DNA of 64,000 bases from Sulfurimonas gotlandica GD1 (GCF_000242915.1 NZ_AFRZ01000001.1:496001-560000), one strand, 5' to 3'; positions 27,486 to 34,378 are shown, numbered from the stretch's first letter. Notes: generated by a model from the letters alone, not told the origin. Made by a program: numbers and translations.

Positions 27486-28210
27486 TGTTTAAAGAGACAA
27501 ATGCTCGTTCACTATTTAAAGGTATAAGCTGGAGAATATTAGCTACAACCACAACAATTATATTAGTTTATATGTTCTTTAATAGACTTGATTTAGCAAT
27601 AATAGCTGGCATAATTGAAACAATTTTAAAAGTTGCTTTATATTGGGGTCATGAAAGAGTTTGGCATAAAATAAGGTGGGGTAAAAAGAGGATAGAACCT
27701 TTTAATCTCTGGTTTACCGGGTTACCTCTTAGTGGAAAAACTACAATTGCTGATGCAGTTTTCAAAGAATTAAACAAACTTCAAATACCAATTGAGAGAC
27801 TTGATTCAAAAGATATTAGAGATGTTGTTCCTGATATCGGCTTTAGTAGAAAAGATAGAAATATACATATGAAAAGAATAGGACATCTAATAAAAACACT
27901 TCAAAATAATTCTATATCAACTGTTGCTTCATTTGTTAGTCCATATAGAGAATCAAGAAAAACAATCCGAGAAATGGTAAAAAATAATATTGTAGTCTAC
28001 ATAAAAGCAAATATTGAAACCTGTAAAAAAAGAGATAGAAAAGGAAAATATGAAAAAGCCACAAAAGGTGAATATCAAAATTTTACAGGTGTAAATGATA
28101 TTTATGAAGAACCGCAACATGCAGAGATAACAATCGACACAGATAAGCTTTCAGTTGATGAAGCAACTAAAATAATTGTAAAATATGTAAAAAAGAATTA
28201 TGTTAAATGA
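27485..28210 (+). CDS. DUF2061 membrane domain fused to APS kinase
   Basis: A 241-residue two-domain protein. Residues 1-70 match DUF2061: RSLFKGISWRILATTTTI, then an A-x-x-A-G-I-I-E segment, KVALYWGHERVWHKIRWG, with one or two membrane helices. Residues 72-240 are an APS kinase with Walker A GLPLSGKTT (79-87), SFVSPYRESRKTIREM and FTGVNDIYEEP. Normal CysC has DGDNVR after strand 2; here it is LDSKDIRD. It should phosphorylate APS to PAPS at the membrane. Together with the soluble CysC next door (4-base overlap) it suggests PAPS made beside a membrane-bound glycan assembly site. Catalytic activity is inferred. Confidence 0.85.
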   Translation: MFKETNARSLFKGISWRILATTTTIILVYMFFNRLDLAIIAGIIETILKVALYWGHERVWHKIRWGKKRIEPFNLWFTGLPLSGKTTIADAVFKELNKLQIPIERLDSKDIRDVVPDIGFSRKDRNIHMKRIGHLIKTLQNNSISTVASFVSPYRESRKTIREMVKNNIVVYIKANIETCKKRDRKGKYEKATKGEYQNFTGVNDIYEEPQHAEITIDTDKLSVDEATKIIVKYVKKNYVK

Positions 28211-28806
28211 GCAATAATATAGTTTGGCATGATTACCATATAAAAAAACTACAACGAGCTAAGCAAAAAAAACAAAAATCTTGCATATTGTGGTTTACAG
28301 GACTAAGTGGAAGTGGAAAATCCACACTGGCAAATGCTTTGGAAGTTAAACTTTATGAACTAAACTTTCATACTTATTTACTTGATGGAGACAATGTAAG
28401 ATATGGACTAAATAAAGATTTAGGATTTGATGAAAACTCAAGAGTTGAGAGCATAAGGCGAATAGGTGAAGTTTCGAAATTATTTATTGATAGCGGTATT
28501 ATTACATTAACAGCTTTTATATCACCTTTTATTAAAGATAGACAGATGGTAAGAGATTTAGTAGAGGAAAATGAATTTATAGAAATATTTGTGGATACTC
28601 CTCTCTCAATTTGTGAGGAGAGAGATCCAAAAGGATTATATAAAAGAGCAAGAGATGGTGAAATACAAGAATTTACTGGGATCAGCTCCCCATATGAAAA
28701 ACCAGACAATGCTGAAATACATATTTTAAATGCTGAATTAACTATAGAACAAAATATAGATAAAATAATATTATATTTAAAAATAAATGGATATATAAAT
28801 GCTTAA
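28207..28806 (+). CDS. cysC: adenylyl-sulfate (APS) kinase
   Basis: A 199-residue classical APS kinase: Walker A GLSGSGKSTLA (from residue 32), LLDGDNVRYGLNKDLGF, RRIGEVSKLFIDSGII, AFISPFIKDRQMVR, and EERDPKGLYKRARDGEI, then EFTGISSPYE. All substrate-binding stretches are canonical, unlike the fused homologue upstream. It converts APS and ATP to PAPS. It overlaps the fusion gene by 4 bases and cysQ by 8. Confidence 0.95.
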   Translation: MSNNIVWHDYHIKKLQRAKQKKQKSCILWFTGLSGSGKSTLANALEVKLYELNFHTYLLDGDNVRYGLNKDLGFDENSRVESIRRIGEVSKLFIDSGIITLTAFISPFIKDRQMVRDLVEENEFIEIFVDTPLSICEERDPKGLYKRARDGEIQEFTGISSPYEKPDNAEIHILNAELTIEQNIDKIILYLKINGYINA

Positions 28807-29551
28807 AAAAATAAACATTAAAGATATAAAACAAATAGCTTTAAAAGCTGGTAAGGCTATTATGGATATCTATGAAAAAGATTTTACAATAGAATATAAA
28901 GATGACAATTCTCCGTTAACAGAAGCTGATTTAAAATCAAATAAAATAATTTGTGATAGTTTAAAAAAGCTTTACCCAGAAATTCCTATACTCTCAGAAG
29001 AAAATAAAGAAGTTTCATACAGCATAAGAAAGAGTTGGGAATATTATTGGTGTATAGATCCAATTGATGGAACAAAAGAATTCATTAAAAAAAATGATGA
29101 GTTTACAGTAAACATTGCATTAATATGTAAAAATATACCAGTTATTGGTGTAGTTTATGCGCCAGCACTTAAGTTGATGTATTATTCAAAGCAAGGATAT
29201 GGAGCATATAAAAATAATATTAAACTTCCAATTGAAAGAGAAGATAATAAATTGATTATAGTTGCTAGTAGATCTCATATGTCAGATGCAACTCAAAAGT
29301 TTGTGGATAATATAAAAACTGAGAAAGAGAAAGAGCTTATCTCAATAGGCAGTAGTTTAAAACTTTGTTTAATTGCTGAAGGAAAAGCAGATATATACCC
29401 AAGATTAGCACCTACAATGGAGTGGGACACTGCTGCTGCTCATGCAATTATATCTGAATCAGGGAAAAGAGTAGTGTTAAATGATGATATTAATCAAGAA
29501 TTATATTATAATAAGACAAATTTATTAAATGCTTGGTTTATTGCCAATTAA
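28799..29551 (+). CDS. cysQ: 3'(2'),5'-bisphosphate nucleotidase
   Basis: A 250-residue inositol-monophosphatase-family protein. Metal-binding motifs are LSEENKEV and DPIDGTKEFI (central), plus EWDTAAAHAI near the C-terminus, all diagnostic of CysQ. It removes the 3' phosphate from PAP, the by-product that inhibits sulfotransferases, and can also control PAPS. Its position next to cysC supports a dedicated sulfation pathway. It is followed by the only gap of over 50 bases in this half of block B (29552-29605). Confidence 0.93.
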   Translation: MLKKINIKDIKQIALKAGKAIMDIYEKDFTIEYKDDNSPLTEADLKSNKIICDSLKKLYPEIPILSEENKEVSYSIRKSWEYYWCIDPIDGTKEFIKKNDEFTVNIALICKNIPVIGVVYAPALKLMYYSKQGYGAYKNNIKLPIEREDNKLIIVASRSHMSDATQKFVDNIKTEKEKELISIGSSLKLCLIAEGKADIYPRLAPTMEWDTAAAHAIISESGKRVVLNDDINQELYYNKTNLLNAWFIAN

Positions 29552-29605
29552 AATATATTTATTTTAATTTTTATGAACATTAAATTTACAATATAAAGGA
29601 AAAAT

Positions 29606-30223
29606 ATGAATAAAAAATATAAACTTAATTTAGGTTGTGCTTCAAGACCAATTGAAGGCTATATTAATATTGATATAGATGACAAAGAAACAATGAGGAA
29701 AAGATATCCTAATATTAATATACCAGACGATATAGAAATATTCCAATATGACATTTTTAATTTACCTTTTGATTTTGAAAGCATTCATGAAGTACGATCT
29801 GAATCAATGATAGAACATCTATCATTTTTAGAAGAAAAAAAATTTTTTCTTGAAATGAAAAGAGTATTGAAAAAAGATGGGCTGCTAGTATTTTCTGTTC
29901 CTGATTTTGAAGATACAGTTAAAAAATGGTTAAATGCCAAAGATGATTGGAAAGATTTTTACAGAAACGATGATGAAGCTATTGATAATCAACATTGGTT
30001 TGGAAACAATTCTTATTCATTTGGCAATAGATGGGGTTATCTCACAGCAAGTATTTTTGGGCCACAAAATTCCGAAGGACAATTTCACAAGAATGCTTAT
30101 ACTGAAGCTAAGATAAAAGCAATGATGAAGTATTTGGGCTTTGAGGTAGTTGAAATAAGCAGATTTAACTGGAAAGAAGATAGAGATCTAATGCTAAATA
30201 TTATTGCAAAGAAGAAGAAATAA
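29606..30223 (+). CDS. predicted SAM-dependent methyltransferase
   Basis: A 205-residue protein. Motif I region is LNLGCASRPIEGYINIDID (residues 8-26), followed by NLPFDFESIHEVRSESMIEHL and VLKKDGLLVFSVPDFED. The LNLGCG-xxPxxGYINID type is common among methyltransferases of glycan clusters. A strong AAAGGA ribosome site precedes the ATG by 7 bases. It resembles the block A methyltransferase at 16455 in general form only. Target unknown, possibly O-methylation of the same sugar that is sulfated. Confidence 0.75.
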   Translation: MNKKYKLNLGCASRPIEGYINIDIDDKETMRKRYPNINIPDDIEIFQYDIFNLPFDFESIHEVRSESMIEHLSFLEEKKFFLEMKRVLKKDGLLVFSVPDFEDTVKKWLNAKDDWKDFYRNDDEAIDNQHWFGNNSYSFGNRWGYLTASIFGPQNSEGQFHKNAYTEAKIKAMMKYLGFEVVEISRFNWKEDRDLMLNIIAKKKK

Positions 30224-30224
30224 T

Positions 30225-30584
30225 ATGGCTTATTTTATTTCTTTACCAACTTTTAGTGATGAGAGAGGCAGTTTAACAGTTATAGAAAAAATTCTTCCAT
30301 TTGATATAAAAAGAGTGTTTTATATTTATTATATGAATGGCCAAAGAGGTGGTCACAAACATAAAAAAACTGTTCAAGCATTGGTTCCATTAAATGGGAA
30401 ATATAAAATTACTGTTTTTGATAAAAATAATGAAGAAAAAATTTATAATTTAGATTCCCCAAACCAATGCTTAATCCTTGAGCCTAGTGATTGGCACACA
30501 ATGGATGGTTTTAGTAAAAATAGTATTTTATTAGTTTTTGCTTCAGAGTATTTTGATACTGATGATTATATTTATGAGAGGTAG
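30225..30584 (+). CDS. WxcM/FdtA-like cupin, probable dTDP-4-keto-6-deoxyhexose ketoisomerase
   Basis: About 119 residues from ATG 30225 (MAYFISLPTFSDERGSLTVI). An upstream TTG at 30204 lies in the preceding gene and is unlikely. It is a single cupin domain with DERGSLTVIE, RVFYIYYMNGQRGGHKHKK (the histidine pair of the FdtA/QdtA family, normally RGxHAHK) and LEPSDWHTMDGFS. Such enzymes convert dTDP-4-keto- to 3-keto-6-deoxyhexose before 3-amination. The QdtB/FdtB-like aminotransferase at 5890 would be the matching partner, though in the other operon. Confidence 0.75.
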   Translation: MAYFISLPTFSDERGSLTVIEKILPFDIKRVFYIYYMNGQRGGHKHKKTVQALVPLNGKYKITVFDKNNEEKIYNLDSPNQCLILEPSDWHTMDGFSKNSILLVFASEYFDTDDYIYER

Positions 30585-30587
30585 TAA

Positions 30588-31520
30588 TTGAAAAAAATAG
30601 TGATAACTGGTGCATTAGGTCATATAGGTTCTAAGTTAATAAGAACTTTACCAATTCAAATAGAAGATATAGAGATAGTTATGATAGACAATATGCTATC
30701 TCAAAGATATTGTTCTTTATTTAATTTACCGAGAAAATACAATTATAAGTTTATAGAAGCTGACATATTAGAGTATGATTTAGACTCTTTATTCAAAAAT
30801 GCTTCATACGTTGTGCATCTAGCAGCCATTACAAATGCAGCAGGAAGCTTTGAAAATGAAGCAGAAGTTGAAAATGTAAATTATGTAGGTACTAAAAAAA
30901 TTATAGATGCTTGTGCAAACAATAATTGTAAACTTATATTTTTATCCACTACGAGTATTTACGGTACTCAAAATGATGTTGTAGATGAAGATTGCTCAGC
31001 AGATGAGCTTAAACCGCAAAGTCCTTACGCTCAGTCTAAATTTAAATCAGAACAAGAATTAAAAAAATATTCAGATAAATTAGATTACATTATTTTAAGG
31101 TTTGGTACAATATTTGGATTCTCTGAAGGCATAAGATTTCACACTGCTGTAAATAAATTTTGCTGGCAAGCTGTTATGAGACAGCCATTAACAGTTTGGA
31201 AAACAGCATATAATCAGAAAAGACCTTATTTAGACTTAGAAGATGCAGTAAATTCTATAGCTTTTCTAATAAAAAATGATATTTTTGATAAAAATATTTA
31301 TAATGTACTTACCAAGAACTTAACGGTTAAAGATATTGTAGACTCAATAAAAGAAAATGTAGATTCACTTAATATTGACTTTGTTGAGACACAGATCATG
31401 AATCAGTTATCATATGATGTTGCTAATGAAAAATTTAAAAAGCTAGGATTTGAATTTAAAGGTGACTATAAAAAAGGAATAAAAGAGACAATAGATACTT
31501 TAAAAACATCTAATAACTAA
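30588..31520 (+). CDS. NAD(P)-dependent epimerase/dehydratase (extended SDR)
   Basis: A 310-residue extended SDR: cofactor motif GALGHIGSKL (from residue 7), VHLAAITNAAGSFENE, STTSIYGTQN and catalytic YAQSKFKSE. It starts at TTG 30588, with GAGAGG 6 bases upstream. It could be a 4-ketoreductase or epimerase completing the deoxysugar built by the operon. It is the last gene of block B; only about 17 bases separate its stop from the target site of the IS256 element, and no terminator is visible in that stretch. Confidence 0.75.
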   Translation: MKKIVITGALGHIGSKLIRTLPIQIEDIEIVMIDNMLSQRYCSLFNLPRKYNYKFIEADILEYDLDSLFKNASYVVHLAAITNAAGSFENEAEVENVNYVGTKKIIDACANNNCKLIFLSTTSIYGTQNDVVDEDCSADELKPQSPYAQSKFKSEQELKKYSDKLDYIILRFGTIFGFSEGIRFHTAVNKFCWQAVMRQPLTVWKTAYNQKRPYLDLEDAVNSIAFLIKNDIFDKNIYNVLTKNLTVKDIVDSIKENVDSLNIDFVETQIMNQLSYDVANEKFKKLGFEFKGDYKKGIKETIDTLKTSNN

Positions 31521-31537
31521 ATCTTGAAGGCTCTAAG

Positions 31538-31546
31538 CTACAACCT
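31538..31546. repeat. left 9-bp target-site duplication of the IS256-type element
   Basis: The sequence CTACAACCT is repeated exactly at 33409-33417, immediately outside the proposed element ends. IS256-family elements generate 8-9-bp duplications, so length and location agree. Confidence 0.7.
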
Positions 31547-31598
31547 AGTGTGTTAGACATTTCGTGTCAGTCTGATAAAATACTATCAAGGACTGACA

Positions 31599-31762
31599 AT
31601 GAACGAAGAAGTAGATTTTGATTTTGATGAAATCTTAGAAGAATTTAGAAATGGTAAAAAGCTTACAGATTAAGGTGAGCTTTTAGCTCCACTTATCAAA
31701 CAACTCACAGAAGCTGCACTTGAAGCAGAAGTAGAATCACACATAGCCAACGATGTTCTCTC
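31599..31762 (+). pseudogene. IS256-family transposase, 5' fragment with nonsense codon
   Basis: From ATG 31599 (AAGGA six bases upstream) the frame reads 24 codons, ending LEEFRNGKKLTD, then TAA at 31671, and continues GELLAPLIKQLTEAALEAE and VESHIANDVLS. The passage APLIKQLTEAALEAE is characteristic of the N-terminal part of IS256/Mutator-type transposases. The stop is most simply explained by AAA to TAA. The fragment ends where the IS3 outer repeat begins. Confidence 0.8.
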
Positions 31763-31948
31763 TGGAATGTCCCCTATAAACTAGACAATTACTAACCCAG
31801 TAAAAACCTACTTTTTTGAAGACTCTAAATTATACCTTTTTTCAAACTCATTTGGTGGAATGTCCCCTATAAACTAGACAATTACTAACCCAGTAAAAAC
31901 CTACTTTTTTGAAGACTCTAAATTATACCTTTTTTCAAACTCATTTGG
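31763..31948. repeat. 93-bp tandem duplication of the orfB-side end of the IS3 element
   Basis: Positions 31763-31855 and 31856-31948 are the same 93-base unit twice in a row, identical by eye. Each unit contains the terminal inverted repeat and the sequence encoding the last residues of orfB. The inner copy belongs to the working gene, whose stop is at 31901-31903. The outer copy is extra. Confidence 0.9.
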
Positions 31949-32734
31949 TGAAATATAATCCAAATAACTATGTCTTCTTTTAGAGTTGTAGAACATCTCT
32001 ATATATTCAAATATTTTAGATGCCGCAATGTCTCGAGTTAAAAATATTTGTTTTCTGACAAGCTCTTTTTTAAGAGTTTTGAAAAAGCTTTCTGCAACAG
32101 CATTATCATAACAGTTACCTCGTCTACTCATGCTAAGAGTAATATTATGCTTTTTTGCAAATGTTTTATACTCATAAGAGCTGTATTGACTCCCCTGATC
32201 TGAATGGAGAATAACTTTATTGTTTTTACTTAGTCTTGTTGTTGCCATTTTTAATGCTTCGATAATTAACGGTGTAGTTTGACGATGTCCAGTTGCCCAT
32301 CCAATAATTTTGCGACTATATAAATCTATAACTGTAGCTAAGAATATCCATCCCTCTTTAGTTCTAATGTAAGTTATATCACTTACCCACGTATCATTTG
32401 GCTGACCTGCTATAAAGCACTGGTGCAGATGATTAGGATGTGCTTTATGGACTGAACCAGGTTTACTGTACGGCTTGCGTTTGTAGGTACCTACACCATA
32501 GAGTTTAGCCTCACTCATAAGTCTAGCGACTCTTTTTTTATTTACATGAATACCTAGCTCTTTTAGATCTTTATGAATATTTCTGTGACCATAAACGCCT
32601 TTGGATTCTTTAAATGCATCTTTAATCTGTATGAGTAATTCTTGATTTTCAAGTTCTCTATCAGAAATAGGTTGATTTAGCCACTGATAATATCCACTGC
32701 GGTGCACTTGCATAACTTTGCAAAGTCTATGCAC
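31901..32734 (-). CDS. IS3-family transposase OrfB (DDE integrase domain)
   Basis: A 277-residue segment from GTG 32734. In practice it is expressed as an OrfAB fusion, because the same frame is open upstream (KLKYAFIKEYSEVYAVH) to the frameshift site. It contains an HTH-like N-terminus HRSGYYQWLN, a GVYGHRNIHKDL region, and the rve catalytic core with D in WVSDITY, D in ILHSDQGSQYSS and E in DNAVAESFFKTLKKE. All three DDE residues are present with the usual D(35)E spacing, so the element may be active. It has replaced the middle of an IS256 transposase gene. Confidence 0.92.
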   Translation of the reverse strand: MHRLCKVMQVHRSGYYQWLNQPISDRELENQELLIQIKDAFKESKGVYGHRNIHKDLKELGIHVNKKRVARLMSEAKLYGVGTYKRKPYSKPGSVHKAHPNHLHQCFIAGQPNDTWVSDITYIRTKEGWIFLATVIDLYSRKIIGWATGHRQTTPLIIEALKMATTRLSKNNKVILHSDQGSQYSSYEYKTFAKKHNITLSMSRRGNCYDNAVAESFFKTLKKELVRKQIFLTRDIAASKIFEYIEMFYNSKRRHSYLDYISPNEFEKRYNLESSKK

Positions 32735-32772
32735 TGCATAAACTTCACTATACTCTTTGATAAAAGCATATT

Positions 32773-33057
32773 TTAGTTTGTGTGGCTTGCAAAGTACACC
32801 GCGGCCTTTTTTAGAATGTCCCTCTCTTCTGTAACTCTTTTTAGCTCTTTTTGGAGTTTCTTTATCTCTGCTTGTGATTCATCTAATATTTTATGTTTTT
32901 GGATTGCTTGTGGAGACTCTAATCTTTTAATCCAGTTTCTGAGTGAATCTGGATGGACACCTAGTCTATCAGCAGTATCGTTAATGCTATAACCATTTTT
33001 AGTAACTTGTTTGACTGCCTCTATTCTGAACTCTTCACTATAAACTACTCTTGCCAT
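32773..33057 (-). CDS. IS3-family transposase OrfA (HTH protein)
   Basis: A 94-residue protein: helix-turn-helix YSINDTADRLGVHPDSLRNW followed by a leucine-rich coiled coil ending EERDILKKAAVYFASH, typical of IS3 OrfA. The ATG at 33057 has TAGGA 6 to 10 bases upstream. It ends out of frame with orfB, which lies in the -1 frame. Confidence 0.92.
   Translation of the reverse strand: MARVVYSEEFRIEAVKQVTKNGYSINDTADRLGVHPDSLRNWIKRLESPQAIQKHKILDESQAEIKKLQKELKRVTEERDILKKAAVYFASHTN
32806..32812 (-). promoter_or_regulatory. A6G programmed -1 frameshift site (orfA to orfAB)
   Basis: On the minus strand the heptamer AAAAAAG occurs in CTA AAA AAG GCC near the end of orfA. A -1 slip continues as GRGVLCKPHKLKYAFIKEY directly into orfB with no stop, giving the OrfAB transposase. 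A6G is the classic IS3-family slippery sequence. Confidence 0.8.
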
Positions 33058-33121
33058 TTTTTAATCCTATTAAATCTTATAATACATTCGTATTATTTTA
33101 TCTAAATTACTGAATTAAATG
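33058..33121 (-). promoter_or_regulatory. IS3 promoter and leader region
   Basis: Between the orfA start and the terminal repeat lies a very A/T-rich leader. On the minus strand it has a TATAAG hexamer and AGGATTAAAA before the ATG. With the 217-bp IS256 remnant beside it, it explains the gene-free interval 33058-33415; I see nothing else there. Confidence 0.4.
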
Positions 33122-33147
33122 TTGTCTAGTTTATAGGGGACATTCCA

Positions 33148-33364
33148 TACTAGAAACATTATAGAATCTGTACATCGCCAGTTTAGAAAACTAACTAAAA
33201 CTAAAGGTGCATTTCCAAAGGAAAACTCTCTGTTAAAATTACTCTAATTAGGTATAAAAAATGCATTAAAAAAATGGACTATGCCAGTGAGAAATGGTTA
33301 GTGACCAATTTCTCAACTTGCTATCTTTTTCGAAGGGAGGCTGGATAAATACTTAAAGGTGTAG
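33148..33364 (+). pseudogene. IS256-family transposase, 3' fragment
   Basis: The frame from 33149 reads TRNIIESVHRQFRKLTKTKG then AFPKENSLLKLL, a TAA, and LGIKNALKKWTMPVRN. It resumes after two opposite single-base indels as ISQLAIFFEGRLDKYLKV with a stop at 33362-33364. The TKTKGAFP, KKWTMP and FEGRLD stretches are IS256-family C-terminal hallmarks. Together with 31599-31762 it shows one gene that lost its middle part and has since decayed. Confidence 0.8.
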
Positions 33365-33408
33365 CTTATGTTACGGATTGTAGCTGACACGGTATTTTAA
33401 ACGCTCTC

Positions 33409-33417
33409 CTACAACCT
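33409..33417. repeat. right 9-bp target-site duplication of the IS256-type element
   Basis: CTACAACCT matches 31538-31546. Its last two bases form part of the stop codon (TAG on the minus strand, 33416-33418) of the neighbouring leftward gene, so the insertion fell exactly at that gene's end without damaging it. Confidence 0.7.
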
Positions 33418-34330
33418 ATAAAATCAATTCTTTTAAAGGTTGTAGTCCATTAGTTTCTAGATTATAAATCATCTCTTCTTCTATAACTTTCATTGTGTTT
33501 AACTTTGGTATATCTAAAAACAATCCATTTTTATCTCTGGCTTCTTTAAATTTTGAATCAATAAATCTAGTCTCCAAATTATCAAAACCATCAGAATACT
33601 CTTTTTTTACAAAATACATGTTATTACCATTACTATTACATCCCACAAACTTGTATCCTTTCTTTTCAGAAAGTAACAAAAGTGCTTTGTATGATGCACC
33701 AAAATACAAATTAGAAAAGTGTGCAGAAGTCCTATAAAAATCATCCTTATAAGGAATAGTCACAGCTTTTTCTCTCCCAAAATTTGCATTGTACTCACAA
33801 ATAACAATTCTTGGACTAATACACTCTATATTTTCCCAAATCCAATAATCATTTCCATCAATATCTATACTTAAAAGTCCTATGTTTTTTATAGTTGTGT
33901 ACTCTATTATTAACTTATTTATATTATCTTTAGTAATAAATGCTTTTTTCGCTGTTAAATCGTATTTCCAATGTATCTCATCGTTTTTTATATAATTTAT
34001 TGCTTCTTCAGAACCATCCATGACAAGTCCTGACCAATTGTCATTTTGAAGCAAAAACCTTGTATTTGACTCTGTATAGTTTTGAACTCCAAACTCTATA
34101 AATATTTTATTTGGTATATCAATATTATTTATCAAGTACTGAATAATACCATCATCACCCCATTGTGAATAGACCTTAAACTCTACATCTTCTAAAGAGT
34201 TGATATTTTGACACTCCATTATTCTCTTGGAGTGCATTTTACCAAGCAGTAATAATACATGATCTTGCCTCATATATAGCTCACTAAATATTTTTCTGAA
34301 AGTAAGTTTTACTTTATCTTTTAAACTCAT
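33416..34330 (-). CDS. uncharacterised protein with FkbM/SAM-methyltransferase-like core
   Basis: A 304-residue protein. Recognisable pieces are YSQWGDDGIIQYLI, KIFIEFGVQNYTESNTRFLL and GLVMDGSEEAI, a pattern seen in a family of proteins in glycan clusters that look like FkbM-type methyltransferases. The usual GxGxG SAM motif is only loosely present (IEFGVQNYTES). A GLLSIDIDGNDYWIW stretch would be the acidic motif. It is the last gene of block C and ends at the IS256 insertion site. I infer an O-methyltransferase or glycan-modifying role with low certainty. Confidence 0.5.
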   Translation of the reverse strand: MSLKDKVKLTFRKIFSELYMRQDHVLLLLGKMHSKRIMECQNINSLEDVEFKVYSQWGDDGIIQYLINNIDIPNKIFIEFGVQNYTESNTRFLLQNDNWSGLVMDGSEEAINYIKNDEIHWKYDLTAKKAFITKDNINKLIIEYTTIKNIGLLSIDIDGNDYWIWENIECISPRIVICEYNANFGREKAVTIPYKDDFYRTSAHFSNLYFGASYKALLLLSEKKGYKFVGCNSNGNNMYFVKKEYSDGFDNLETRFIDSKFKEARDKNGLFLDIPKLNTMKVIEEEMIYNLETNGLQPLKELIL

Positions 34331-34378
34331 TTTGTTTTCCTAATATTCATTTTTATTATCACTTTTTCTACAAAAGCA

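Larger units (their letters stand above)
31763..33147 (-). mobile_element. IS3-family insertion sequence with a duplicated orfB-side end
   Basis: Terminal inverted repeats of 26 bp begin TGGAATGTCCCC. They lie at 31856-31881 (inner orfB-side end), 31763-31788 (outer duplicate) and 33122-33147 (orfA-side end, inverted). The core element 31856-33147 is about 1.29 kb, the usual size, and ends in TG...CA as IS3 members do. It encodes orfA and orfB with a -1 frameshift signal and intact DDE residues. No short direct repeat flanks it: CTC precedes 31763 and TAC follows 33147. Confidence 0.85.
31547..33408 (+). mobile_element. decayed IS256-family insertion sequence, interrupted by an IS3-family element
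   Basis: The ends carry imperfect inverted repeats. CGTGTCAG at 31563-31570 on the left is mirrored by CTGACACG at 33384-33391 on the right, and roughly 16 of 26 terminal positions match when two gaps are allowed. Between them lie the 5' and 3' ends of one IS256-type transposase gene with its middle missing and an IS3 element in its place. A 9-bp duplication flanks the whole. The element sits exactly between the convergent blocks B and C and is dead for its own transposition. Confidence 0.75.

Noticed and set aside
25105-29551. Assimilatory sulfate reduction operon
   Set aside because: No cysH, cysI or cysJ is present; cysC is duplicated and a sulfotransferase is adjacent, which points to PAPS use for sulfation.
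29552-29605. Internal promoter before the 29606 methyltransferase
   Set aside because: TACAAT is present but no matching -35; the short gap is better explained as a leader with a good AAAGGA ribosome site.
31763-31948. 93-bp direct repeat as the start of a CRISPR array or satellite
   Set aside because: Only two adjacent units without spacers, and the unit is the end of the IS3 element.
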